A stretch of DNA of 64,000 bases from Stanieria cyanosphaera PCC 7437 (GTDB lineage: Bacteria > Cyanobacteriota > Cyanobacteriia > Cyanobacteriales > Xenococcaceae), in assembly GCF_000317575.1 (NCBI RefSeq), contig NC_019748.1:2810501-2874500 (forward strand). The letters are read 5' to 3'. Of this stretch, positions 17,273 through 25,300 are shown piece by piece. The position numbers and the translations under genes were made by a program. The notes under the pieces were generated by a model that ran no database searches, was not told the DNA's origin, and saw nothing but the letters and a program-made list of their open reading frames with translations. Each line of letters begins with the position of its first letter. Positions within the stretch are counted from its first letter, which is position 1.

Positions 17273-17992
17273 ATGCTTAGAAAAGTTGCTCAAAATATTT
17301 GGGTTCAAGAACAATCACAAAAATATTATGGATTGGAAGTCGGCACTAGAATGACGATAATTTGTTTAGCCGATTCCCAATTATTGGTTATTTCTCCTAT
17401 CAAAACCGATCCAAAAAATATTGAACAAATTAATCAGTTAGGAAAAGTTACTTGGATTGTAGCTCCTAATCTTTATCATCATCTCTATGTTGCAGATTTT
17501 CAAGATATTTATCCTCAAGCTAAACTATTAGTTGCTCCTGGATTAGAATTAAAAAGAAAAGATTTAGTAGTCGATCAAGTTCTCACTCAAGATTTAATCA
17601 AGTTTGATAATGAATTAGAATATTGCTTATTTGCAGGCTTTAAAATTTTAGATATACCTAAAATATCACCTCTTAATGAAGTAGTCTTTTTTCATATCAA
17701 GAGCAAAACTTTAATTCTGACAGATACTGCTTTTCATTTTGATAACAGTTTTCCTTTGATAACTCAGCTTGCAACTAGAATACTTGGAGGTTATCGTACC
17801 TTAAGCCCAACTATTTTAGAAAAATTAGCTATCGGTAATAAAAATCAGTTAAAACAATCAATTAAAACAATTCTAAATTGGGATTTTGAAAGAGTAATTA
17901 TGGCTCATGGCACTATTGTTGAACGGCAAGGTAAACAAAAATTAGTTCAAGGATATCAACAATTTTTAGGTGAAAAATTATCATTAAAATGA
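17273..17992 (+). CDS. DUF4336 protein (metallo-beta-lactamase-like fold)
   Basis: 239 residues. DUF4336 features are RMTIICLADSQLLVISPIK, IVAPNLYHHLYVADFQDIYPQAKLLVAPGL, an internal ILTDTAFHF, and a C-terminal VIMAHGTIV. The pattern follows the metallo-beta-lactamase superfamily layout, but the HxHxDH motif is not visible, so metal-dependent hydrolase activity is uncertain. Its stop overlaps the GNAT start (ATGA at 17989-17992), indicating translational coupling. Confidence 0.85.
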   Translation: MLRKVAQNIWVQEQSQKYYGLEVGTRMTIICLADSQLLVISPIKTDPKNIEQINQLGKVTWIVAPNLYHHLYVADFQDIYPQAKLLVAPGLELKRKDLVVDQVLTQDLIKFDNELEYCLFAGFKILDIPKISPLNEVVFFHIKSKTLILTDTAFHFDNSFPLITQLATRILGGYRTLSPTILEKLAIGNKNQLKQSIKTILNWDFERVIMAHGTIVERQGKQKLVQGYQQFLGEKLSLK

Positions 17993-18456
17993 TTGTGAGA
18001 GAATATCGCAAATCAGACTTACCTGAAATTTCTCGTTTATTTTATAATACTATTCATCAAATTAATTCACGAGATTACATCAGGGAACAAATTGAAGCCT
18101 GGGCAGCAGAAATTAAAGATGAATTATTCTGGCAGGAAAGGTTTAGAAACGATCTAGTTTATGTTGTAGAAACAAATCATAGTATTGTCGGATTTACTAA
18201 CTTTAAAACAACAGGATATATTGATTGTTTTTATGTCCATCATCAATGGCAAGGTCAAGGTGTTGGTTCTTTATTGATTAAAAAAATAGAATCAGAGGCT
18301 AGAAAGCAACAAATTTCTTTATTATTTTTGGAGGCAAGCATTACTGCTATGCCTTTTTTTAAAGCAAAGGGATTTGTGGTTATTAGAGAGCAAGAAAGAT
18401 TATATAACGGTTGTAGATTTAAGCAATTTTATCTGGAAAAAAGTTTTATTATTTAG
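17989..18456 (+). CDS. GNAT family N-acetyltransferase
   Basis: 155 residues with the GNAT core. The acetyl-CoA-binding segment is VHHQWQGQGVGSLLIKKIESEA (pyrophosphate loop QGQGVG), followed by LFLEASITAMPFFKAKGFV. The N-terminus (REYRKSDLPEISRLFYNTIH) is of the YafP/ElaA-like type. The substrate cannot be predicted. It is coupled to the DUF4336 gene by a 4-base overlap. Confidence 0.9.
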   Translation: MIVREYRKSDLPEISRLFYNTIHQINSRDYIREQIEAWAAEIKDELFWQERFRNDLVYVVETNHSIVGFTNFKTTGYIDCFYVHHQWQGQGVGSLLIKKIESEARKQQISLLFLEASITAMPFFKAKGFVVIREQERLYNGCRFKQFYLEKSFII

Positions 18457-18559
18457 TTTTTCATGAATTTAAGTTTTAACTAAGATTATTAAAAAATAGA
18501 TTAAAATATTAGAGTAATTATTAATTTGTTCAAATAAAATAATTTTATTTAATTAAACT

Positions 18560-18796
18560 ATGCAGTGTGCAATTGTCAGTCGAGCAGGACAAGTTTTAGC
18601 CAGAGGAAAACTAATTTTAGATCGAGAAGAAAATGGTGAGATGCGCTTGAATTTAAAAACTAATGGCGGAAAAATAATTCGGGGAGGAATTGTTGATGCT
18701 GATGGAGATTTAAAAAATGCTAGTGAGGAATTATTTCAACAATGTTATGCAACTTGGCAAATGACAGGATTAACCTTAAGTGTGACTATTCGTTAA
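18560..18796 (+). CDS. Small conserved-looking protein, function unknown
   Basis: 78 residues that I do not recognise. It is soluble and likely alpha/beta: QVLARGKLILDREENGEMRL, then a Gly-rich turn (GGKIIRGGIVDADGD) and a C-terminal strand (TGLTLSVTIR). It has no signal peptide, membrane helix or Cys cluster. It is a lone gene between the GNAT and Uma2 genes. Coding is supported by normal amino acid composition and an ATG start, not by homology. Confidence 0.5.
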   Translation: MQCAIVSRAGQVLARGKLILDREENGEMRLNLKTNGGKIIRGGIVDADGDLKNASEELFQQCYATWQMTGLTLSVTIR

Positions 18797-18886
18797 AGAA
18801 ATAGATACAGTGGCGTAAGCGTAACAATTAATAGTTGAATTAATTTTATTTTGAGCGATAAAAACTAAAAATTAAGGGTAAGCAGA

Positions 18887-19456
18887 GTGACAGCAGTAAT
18901 TTTAAATTTAGACAAAGTTGGCTTGACAGACGAACAGTTTTACATTCTTTGTCAAGTCAATCAAAACTGGAATTTAGAACGTACTGCCAAAGGAGAATTG
19001 GTAATTATGCCACCTGTAGGAGGAGAAAGTGGACAGCGAGAAGCAGATTTAATTACTGATCTCAATCTATGGAATCGTCAAACACAATTAGGTGTAGTTT
19101 TTAGTTCTTCAACTATTTTTAGTTTACCAAACGGTGGCGACCGCTCTCCCGATGCAGCTTGGATTAAAAATGATCGCTGGAATGCTTTAACAGACAAACA
19201 AAAAAAAGGTTTTCCACCAATTTGCCCTGATTTTGTGATTGAATTGCGTTCTCAAAGCGATGCTCTTCAATCTTTACAAGTTAAAATGCAAGAATATTTA
19301 AATAGTGGTTTGTCGCTAGGCTGGTTAATTGATCCTCAAAATAACCAAGTGTTCATTTATCGTTTGAATCAAGCGGTGGAAATAGTTCAACTTCCTGCTA
19401 AATTATTGGGAGAAAATATTTTACCTGGGTTTGTCTTAAATTTATCTAGGTTTTAG
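18887..19456 (+). CDS. Uma2 family (DUF820) putative restriction-endonuclease-like protein
   Basis: 189 residues, GTG start. It has a PD-(D/E)xK-type fold of the DUF820/Uma2 family, which is greatly expanded in cyanobacteria. Marks are LVIMPPVGGESGQREADLITDL, SPDAAWI (the catalytic Asp region), PDFVIELRSQSDALQSLQVKMQEYLNSG (ELRS), and GWLIDPQNNQVFIYR. Real activity of these proteins is mostly undemonstrated. It is convergent with dndD, ending 10 bases from its stop. Confidence 0.93.
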   Translation: MTAVILNLDKVGLTDEQFYILCQVNQNWNLERTAKGELVIMPPVGGESGQREADLITDLNLWNRQTQLGVVFSSSTIFSLPNGGDRSPDAAWIKNDRWNALTDKQKKGFPPICPDFVIELRSQSDALQSLQVKMQEYLNSGLSLGWLIDPQNNQVFIYRLNQAVEIVQLPAKLLGENILPGFVLNLSRF

Positions 19457-19466
19457 AAGTAGTTAT

Positions 19467-21449
19467 TTACCAAAAATAGCCTGTTTCTAAGGTAGTTTGA
19501 CGTTGCTCAGAATCATACTTGAGTAAATATTCTACCGCGATCGCGTTACTTTCTCTTAATTGTTGAACTTCCTGTTTGCCAATTTCTGTATCAGTTGAAA
19601 GTAAAATAACTTGATGGGAAGCAGTGGGAAAATATCTTTCTACTAAATTATGACGATGAGAAGAGTCTAACCTTCCCAAAGGAGTATCAATCACAATGGG
19701 TAAATTTTTACCCGATACTCTCGCTAAACCCCACAAAAAAGCGACAGCAAGTAATTGTTTTTCTCCTGCGGAAAGACGTTGTTTAGGTAAGGGTAAACCG
19801 TTAGGATCGTAGAGAGATAAACGAAAACTCCCACTATCAATAGCGACACGATGAACTAAATTAGATTTGTGAAGTAAATAGCGAAAACATTCGGTTACTT
19901 CAATTTCTAATTTGTTGAGTTTTTTGAGAATTAATTTTTCTCGGAATAAATTTAAAGTTTGTTGTACCTTAGCTGCTGCCTGAATAATATGTTCATCGTT
20001 AGTACGATCTATAATTGTTTCACTATAATTTTTTAATTCTTTTTTGATCAGTTCAATTTCTCTTTCAAGATTATTGTAATTAGATTGAACTAAATCTATT
20101 TCTGCTTGACATTCCAAAACTTTTTTATGAGCATTTTGAACTGCTCGATCTAATTTTTGATAATCTTCAGGAGAAGCTGCGATCGCTAATTGTGTATCTC
20201 TATTATCTATTTCTAATTTTAACTGTTTTATGTGTTCCAAGCTTACTTTAGCTTGTTTTTGTTGTTGAGGTAAACGTTCTTCTCTTAAAGTGGTTAAGAG
20301 TTTCAAATTATCTTCATCAATACCCAAATAATTTTTTCCTTGTTCTTGAAGATAATGAGCTAAAACTTGATTTTCTTCAGCAATAAAATCTTTAATTTTA
20401 TCAATATATTGTGGTTGGAGAGCAATTAAATTTAAATAATCTAATAATTTGCGATCGCGTTCATCTAAAATATTCTTAGCTTGTTTAAACTGTTGAGTTT
20501 TTAATTCTTGTTCTCCTTGGGATTTAATTTCAGATAGTAAAGGTGAAATTAATAATAAAGGTAGACTACCAGCAGCCAAGTCTCTTAATTGTTCTCTTTC
20601 TTTTTCGGCTACATTATTTAGCTCTTTAATTTTATTTTCTAACTGACTTCTTTCCGCAGCAATTTTACCGCCTTCTTTCCTAAATTTATTGTAAGCACGG
20701 TCTTTTTCTTTGTAAGCAAATTTTAGCTGTTTTTCCAAATTTTGTAATTTGGTTTTAACTGTTTCTTTTTGATGTTCTTTTTGCTTTAATTGCTCTTCAA
20801 TTTCTTGCAAAGTTGCTAACTGTTCTTGATTAGCTAAAGCTTTTCTTTTTCTACTAACTAAAACTTCTAAATCAATCGATAACTTTTCTGCCAATTCCAA
20901 ACCCAATAAAGTAGAAATCGCATCTACTACCGTTGGCGGTGGTGTTTCTAATTCAGCTAATTCTTTTACTTGTTCACCATCAAATAAAAATAAATTGGAA
21001 ATTCCTAGAGGTAATAAATTTTCAACATATTCATCCCAAATCTCCGCTAAACCATTGTCATAATTACCTTCAACAATAATACTTAAACTATCTTTTCCAT
21101 CTTGAGGATATTTATTCCAAGCACGAATAATTTTAAATTCCTGCCAACGATCTTCTACAATATGTTCAAAACTTAATTCAATTTGGGTAACTTTTCCTAA
21201 ACTAGTTTGAATATTTACTGATTGAGTTAAAAAATCAGCATAACCTAAATTACCTCTAGTCGAACATTGCGCTCTTTGCCCGTATAAAGCTAACCTAATT
21301 GCATCAATTAAAGTAGTTTTTCCTCCACCATTCATACCACCAATTAAAATAATTGGGCTGAGGCTATCATCATTTTTTGGTCTTAAATCAATTAAATTAC
21401 GACCTGAATAAACTCCAAAATTTTCTAAAACTAATTCAGTGAAGATCAT
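19467..21449 (-). CDS. dndD: DNA phosphorothioation protein DndD, SMC/RecN-like ATPase
   Basis: 660 residues. Walker A GGMNGGGKTT lies at residues 37-46. The coiled-coil middle (about 195-500) is rich in Glu, Lys and Gln. The ABC-type signature LSAGEKQLLAVAFLWGL and Walker B LPIVIDTPLGRLDS are near the C-terminus. DndD provides the ATPase of the Dnd complex that places sulfur in the DNA backbone, probably by opening or nicking DNA. It begins 18 bases after the secreted-protein gene, so the two are likely cotranscribed. The length agrees with the family. Confidence 0.93.
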   Translation of the reverse strand: MIFTELVLENFGVYSGRNLIDLRPKNDDSLSPIILIGGMNGGGKTTLIDAIRLALYGQRAQCSTRGNLGYADFLTQSVNIQTSLGKVTQIELSFEHIVEDRWQEFKIIRAWNKYPQDGKDSLSIIVEGNYDNGLAEIWDEYVENLLPLGISNLFLFDGEQVKELAELETPPPTVVDAISTLLGLELAEKLSIDLEVLVSRKRKALANQEQLATLQEIEEQLKQKEHQKETVKTKLQNLEKQLKFAYKEKDRAYNKFRKEGGKIAAERSQLENKIKELNNVAEKEREQLRDLAAGSLPLLLISPLLSEIKSQGEQELKTQQFKQAKNILDERDRKLLDYLNLIALQPQYIDKIKDFIAEENQVLAHYLQEQGKNYLGIDEDNLKLLTTLREERLPQQQKQAKVSLEHIKQLKLEIDNRDTQLAIAASPEDYQKLDRAVQNAHKKVLECQAEIDLVQSNYNNLEREIELIKKELKNYSETIIDRTNDEHIIQAAAKVQQTLNLFREKLILKKLNKLEIEVTECFRYLLHKSNLVHRVAIDSGSFRLSLYDPNGLPLPKQRLSAGEKQLLAVAFLWGLARVSGKNLPIVIDTPLGRLDSSHRHNLVERYFPTASHQVILLSTDTEIGKQEVQQLRESNAIAVEYLLKYDSEQRQTTLETGYFW

Positions 21450-21467
21450 TATAATATTTATTAAAAT

Positions 21468-22409
21468 TTATTTTTTTTGAAAAGAAACAGCTAACTTTTT
21501 AAATAATGGTAAATATTGGGAATTATAGCGAGTGTTAACTTGTCCTTGCATTAAATAATAATAATCATTTTCCTCAGATAAGATTACTTGATAAATTGAT
21601 ACTAAATTTCTAGATTTAATATTTTTACCCACACCAATAATTTCATAACCATCAAGGTTATTAATCACAATTTGATTACCAGTTTCGATCTCAATTTCAG
21701 TTAAATTATCTGTTTTTAATAAACGCTGACGCGCAAAATCTTCCAACTCTTGATACTGAGGTGCAACGGAAGGCGCAACTACAAAAAATGGATCGTTGAT
21801 TGATTTAGCTGGAAAAACTCCATTCTTAGTATATATTAAACTATTACCTAATCTTTGAGCTAGTTTTAAATCTCCATTTTCCTCGAGAGTAAATTCTAAA
21901 CCATCGGTTGCAACAGCAGTTTGCGTTTGATTCCATTGAACTGTCAAAAGACTTTTTTTTAAACTTTCTGAATAATCTGATGCCAATTCTTGAGGAAAAG
22001 TAGCTGTTAATAAAACAGATTCAGTTTGATTACCTAATAACAAAATCCATTTATTAAATTCTGTACCATAAGCTGATTGTTGAACATTGATTAAAATAGC
22101 ATCTTGTTGATTTACTTTAACTATTTCTTGTTGCAATAATACCATTCCTTTTTTTGATAATTCTTCAGCATTTGTTAAACCAGATGCTAACTCAGAAATA
22201 GACGCAGGAATTTCTGTAACAACAATTGAACTATTAGTTTCCTCCTGCTGATAACCAGGAAAACGAGTCGCAGACACAAACCCTTGTGGTGGGATTAGAC
22301 TTATTTTTGTCCCTGCGATCATGGTTGATTCTTCTTGAGCTAAACTATCAGAAGGAATTAAACTGAGTGAAAAAAATCCACTGATTATTAAACTAAGTAT
22401 TTTGTTCAT
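21468..22409 (-). CDS. Predicted secreted protein lodged in the dnd locus
   Basis: 313 residues. A signal peptide at about 1-24 (KILSLIISGFFSLSLIPSDSLAQE) is followed by two similar-looking beta-rich parts. The first begins GTKISLIPPQGFVSATRFPGYQQ, and the second (from about 165) begins TDGLEFTLEENGDLKLAQRLGN. The style, a signal peptide then a strand pair and helices, recalls PsbP/MOG1-like domains, but I cannot assign a family. It is the odd gene of the dnd locus: all other members act on DNA in the cytoplasm, while this one should be exported. Its stop is 18 bases from dndD, whereas 303 bases with dispersed repeats separate it from dndC. Confidence 0.7.
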   Translation of the reverse strand: MNKILSLIISGFFSLSLIPSDSLAQEESTMIAGTKISLIPPQGFVSATRFPGYQQEETNSSIVVTEIPASISELASGLTNAEELSKKGMVLLQQEIVKVNQQDAILINVQQSAYGTEFNKWILLLGNQTESVLLTATFPQELASDYSESLKKSLLTVQWNQTQTAVATDGLEFTLEENGDLKLAQRLGNSLIYTKNGVFPAKSINDPFFVVAPSVAPQYQELEDFARQRLLKTDNLTEIEIETGNQIVINNLDGYEIIGVGKNIKSRNLVSIYQVILSEENDYYYLMQGQVNTRYNSQYLPLFKKLAVSFQKK

Positions 22410-22712
22410 TAAATAACTTACTATAGTTATGAAACTTTAAAAAATTAGTCATTGAATCAAATATTATCCGCAGATGAACACAGATAAACCTTGTCCTGAG
22501 TGGAACGAAGGAACAGATTGAGTGATTGGTTGGTATTGTCTGTTTGGGATTTTAGATTCACTTCGTTCACTGAACATATCAAAGCTGATTGTTATAATTT
22601 ACTTTATTCTTTTGATTGTTTAACTTCTGCTTTTGTTCAACCAAAGTTTTCACACTTGAGATAGAACTACCATTTAATTCTAAATTGTAATTAGTACGAC
22701 AAATTTTTAATC
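22410..22712. other. Gap in the dnd locus carrying dispersed repeat sequence
   Basis: At about 22471-22490 lies CCGCAGATGAACACAGATAA, a motif I know as a common intergenic repeat. CCTGAGTGGAACGAAGG (about 22495-22511) and CACTTCGTTCACTGAAC (about 22560-22576) form a degenerate inverted pair. No gene is seen. This break suggests that dndB-HNH-dndC and secreted protein-dndD are separate transcription units. Confidence 0.5.
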
Positions 22713-24323
22713 TTAGTTATCTTTTTTGCTAGCAAACTTAATATCTCCCCAAGTTGCTTTTACTGGTTGAGATTTTTCTTTTGATGTTTGCTTTTTATTG
22801 GTCAATTCCTTGATCTTTTCTCTAACTTCTTCTACTTTTCCTTCCAGAGCAGCAGTTTTTAAATCTCGTTTGTCATGAGCATTTTCAATCGCTTCTTTTT
22901 TACTTCTCGAACTGCTATCAAAACATTTTTCTAATTTTTCATAAATGCCAACGCGACGAGACTTAGTATAAAATTGTCTTTCTGTATCTAATAATTTTGA
23001 CATCAATTCCAAGTGCATCTCATCATTACAAATCTCTTCTAAAATTTCCCATTCATCACTACCCAATAACTTTTCATCTGCACCAACTCGAACATCCACA
23101 AAAGTTTCTCCTGTTACTTCTTCATAAATGCGAGGCAAACTATCATCAAACTCATGTTTTTCTTCCAACCAAATCCGCCGAATTTCACTCAACTCTTCAG
23201 GCGTAATTAAAGTAAGATCTCGATATGCTTCTGGTGCAGTTTGACGTACTTGCACTTGTGCTTCGAGAACTCTTCTTAACCAATATTCTCGCCATTTTTT
23301 AGTATAAGGTCCCGGTATCGGTTCAATCGAAGTTTTTCCGTCTTTGTTCCGTTCAAATAATTCTACTCTTCCATAGATACGGCGAAAATCTCTTTTATTT
23401 CTATCATCTTGAATATCGAGTTCGTTACGAATATCTAGTAGAGGTTGTAACCATTCTTTCTCTTCATCATTTTGAATCATTGCCTCCATTGATTTATCTT
23501 TATTCACCATCGTACATACCCAACAGCCAAAGCGAGAATCACCACAACTAGGAGTAGAGGTATCCACTACCAGAGGACATTCATTATCAGCAGTCGCACC
23601 TCGATACATGGTAAATAAATCTTTATTATTTCCTCCCCAAGGATTTTCCCACTGCATTAGATACATCCAGACTTCATCAGTACGCCAATCTTCAATAGGA
23701 GTGTAAACAAGAGAGTTAATTAAACTCGCTCTTGGACTTAAGCGATCGCGTACTCTATCTTTTTCATGCTTTGCCATGACAGCAGCACGTTTATTACTTT
23801 CAGCTTTTCGCATTCCTAGCACAAGAATTACTTCTCCATTCTTGCGAATCATACTACGAATAAAACGATTGGCAGGACGAATTTTTAAACGTTCAGTACA
23901 CCATCTAAAACGCATTCTTGGGGATGGATATCCTTTACCAATTAAACAAACCCAAAATGTATCTTTAACTTCTGGATGGAGAAGATGAGGTTCTATCGGC
24001 ATTTCCTGTTTTTGTGCAGCAATTTTCATTTTTTCCAGAGACTTGCCTACCCAAACAGAAACTACTGGATTCTCTACCAAGGTATCTGTTGTGATTACAT
24101 GAATTTTCTTTTTACGTTTCTCTGCTGGAAGAGCAGAGATCGCATACCAAATGAGTTGTAATGCTGCACTTGAATCTTTGCCACCACTGAAGCCTACACA
24201 CCAGGGGACTTGATCCGAACAATATAGTTCTTGAATTTCTTTGGTGAGCAGTTGAATATCTTCTATGAACTTATTAACAGTTCGTTTCTGTTGACTATCT
24301 TCTTTTTGTTGTATTTCTAACAT
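22713..24323 (-). CDS. dndC: DNA phosphorothioation sulfurtransferase DndC
   Basis: 536 residues, PAPS-reductase/ATP-pyrophosphatase family. The PP-loop SGGKDSS is at residues 46-52. Cysteines C142 (RWCTER), C249, C260, C267 and C270 (SCGDSRFGCWVC) would bind the 4Fe-4S cluster. The C-terminal third is charged and helical, longer than the catalytic core needs. DndC activates sulfur transfer to the DNA backbone using sulfur from a cysteine desulfurase; no dndA is present, so a housekeeping IscS/SufS must serve. It is 15 bases downstream of the HNH gene, within one operon. Confidence 0.95.
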   Translation of the reverse strand: MLEIQQKEDSQQKRTVNKFIEDIQLLTKEIQELYCSDQVPWCVGFSGGKDSSAALQLIWYAISALPAEKRKKKIHVITTDTLVENPVVSVWVGKSLEKMKIAAQKQEMPIEPHLLHPEVKDTFWVCLIGKGYPSPRMRFRWCTERLKIRPANRFIRSMIRKNGEVILVLGMRKAESNKRAAVMAKHEKDRVRDRLSPRASLINSLVYTPIEDWRTDEVWMYLMQWENPWGGNNKDLFTMYRGATADNECPLVVDTSTPSCGDSRFGCWVCTMVNKDKSMEAMIQNDEEKEWLQPLLDIRNELDIQDDRNKRDFRRIYGRVELFERNKDGKTSIEPIPGPYTKKWREYWLRRVLEAQVQVRQTAPEAYRDLTLITPEELSEIRRIWLEEKHEFDDSLPRIYEEVTGETFVDVRVGADEKLLGSDEWEILEEICNDEMHLELMSKLLDTERQFYTKSRRVGIYEKLEKCFDSSSRSKKEAIENAHDKRDLKTAALEGKVEEVREKIKELTNKKQTSKEKSQPVKATWGDIKFASKKDN

Positions 24324-24338
24324 TTGATCTATTTATAA

Positions 24339-25286
24339 TCAACGCATTTGCTCTGCAATGTCTCTACTAATTAAACGACTAGATCCAAGAGGATCGTGTT
24401 CTTGGCATATAACTTTTAGATTAGCAGGATTCATTGCACCTTCTGGATGTTTATAGATTAGCGTTAATTGACTGTTGTTAACTGTTTTGTCACAGTTTCC
24501 TTCGTATTCACAACGTCTACGTATTGAAAGAAGTCTGACAACCCAAAAAGGATGTGGAATAGACTGTTTGCCAAATTTTGGATGTTCTATTATTTGAGGT
24601 TGAACTGTAACATCATATATTGATAAGCGATCGCTTTTGTGACAATTACACCATCCACATGACAAACGGAGATTATCTAACTCATCTGTTCCTCCTTTAG
24701 AAAAAGGAACTGCATGATCGATTTCAACAGAGACATCTCGTTGTTTTAAACCATGTAATGTCATGTAATCAACAAAGCGAGGCAATGGAACTTCCTTACA
24801 ATTAGAGTATCCTAAAAATTTATTTTCAGCCCAATTGGTAAATTTATATCCACAAATCCAACAACGTGGTTCTAAGCCTTGTATATCCCACAACAGCTTT
24901 TTTTTATCGATATCAAGCCGAATGCGCTTTCTTGTTTTTCTTCTTTCTACTTCTTTAGCTATCAGTCTTGAAATGTCTATAGTAAGTTTCTGAAGTTCTG
25001 ATTCAGAAATTTGATTACAAATAAAAGGTATTCTTTGCTGAACAACTTTAAATATATGCGCGTAACCTTGAGAAGAATTGATGAATTTATTTGGATCGCA
25101 AATAGATTCTAAAAACCATTGTGTCCAAAGAAGATGAATATCTGCTCTTAAAAGAGTTCCTCGACCACTCATAACTAGGTCGGGTACTCTTTGATTAGCA
25201 ATATGACTAAGAATTTTTACATCCCAACAAGATTCAAGTTTATCTGCTGTTGTATCAAGAAAAGAATGAATTTCTTCGTATTCCAT
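24339..25286 (-). CDS. HNH endonuclease embedded in the dnd operon
   Basis: 315 residues. An HNH core lies in the second half: CWICGYKF (zinc knuckle), then EIDHAVPFSKGGTDELDN (catalytic DH), and LSCGWCNCHKSDR (second knuckle and final His). A further Cys-rich stretch, CEYEGNC...CQEHD, follows. The N-terminal 130 residues are helical with no known domain and may sense DNA. Gaps of 14 bases to the DndB-like gene and 15 to dndC show cotranscription. By position it is a candidate effector that recognises phosphorothioate-modified or unmodified DNA, replacing DndFGH (inference). Confidence 0.85.
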   Translation of the reverse strand: MEYEEIHSFLDTTADKLESCWDVKILSHIANQRVPDLVMSGRGTLLRADIHLLWTQWFLESICDPNKFINSSQGYAHIFKVVQQRIPFICNQISESELQKLTIDISRLIAKEVERRKTRKRIRLDIDKKKLLWDIQGLEPRCWICGYKFTNWAENKFLGYSNCKEVPLPRFVDYMTLHGLKQRDVSVEIDHAVPFSKGGTDELDNLRLSCGWCNCHKSDRLSIYDVTVQPQIIEHPKFGKQSIPHPFWVVRLLSIRRRCEYEGNCDKTVNNSQLTLIYKHPEGAMNPANLKVICQEHDPLGSSRLISRDIAEQMR

Positions 25287-25300
25287 ATAGATACAAATAT

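Noticed and set aside
17273-17992. Calling the DUF4336 gene a metallo-beta-lactamase
   Set aside because: The HxHxDH motif is not visible, so enzymatic activity was not claimed.
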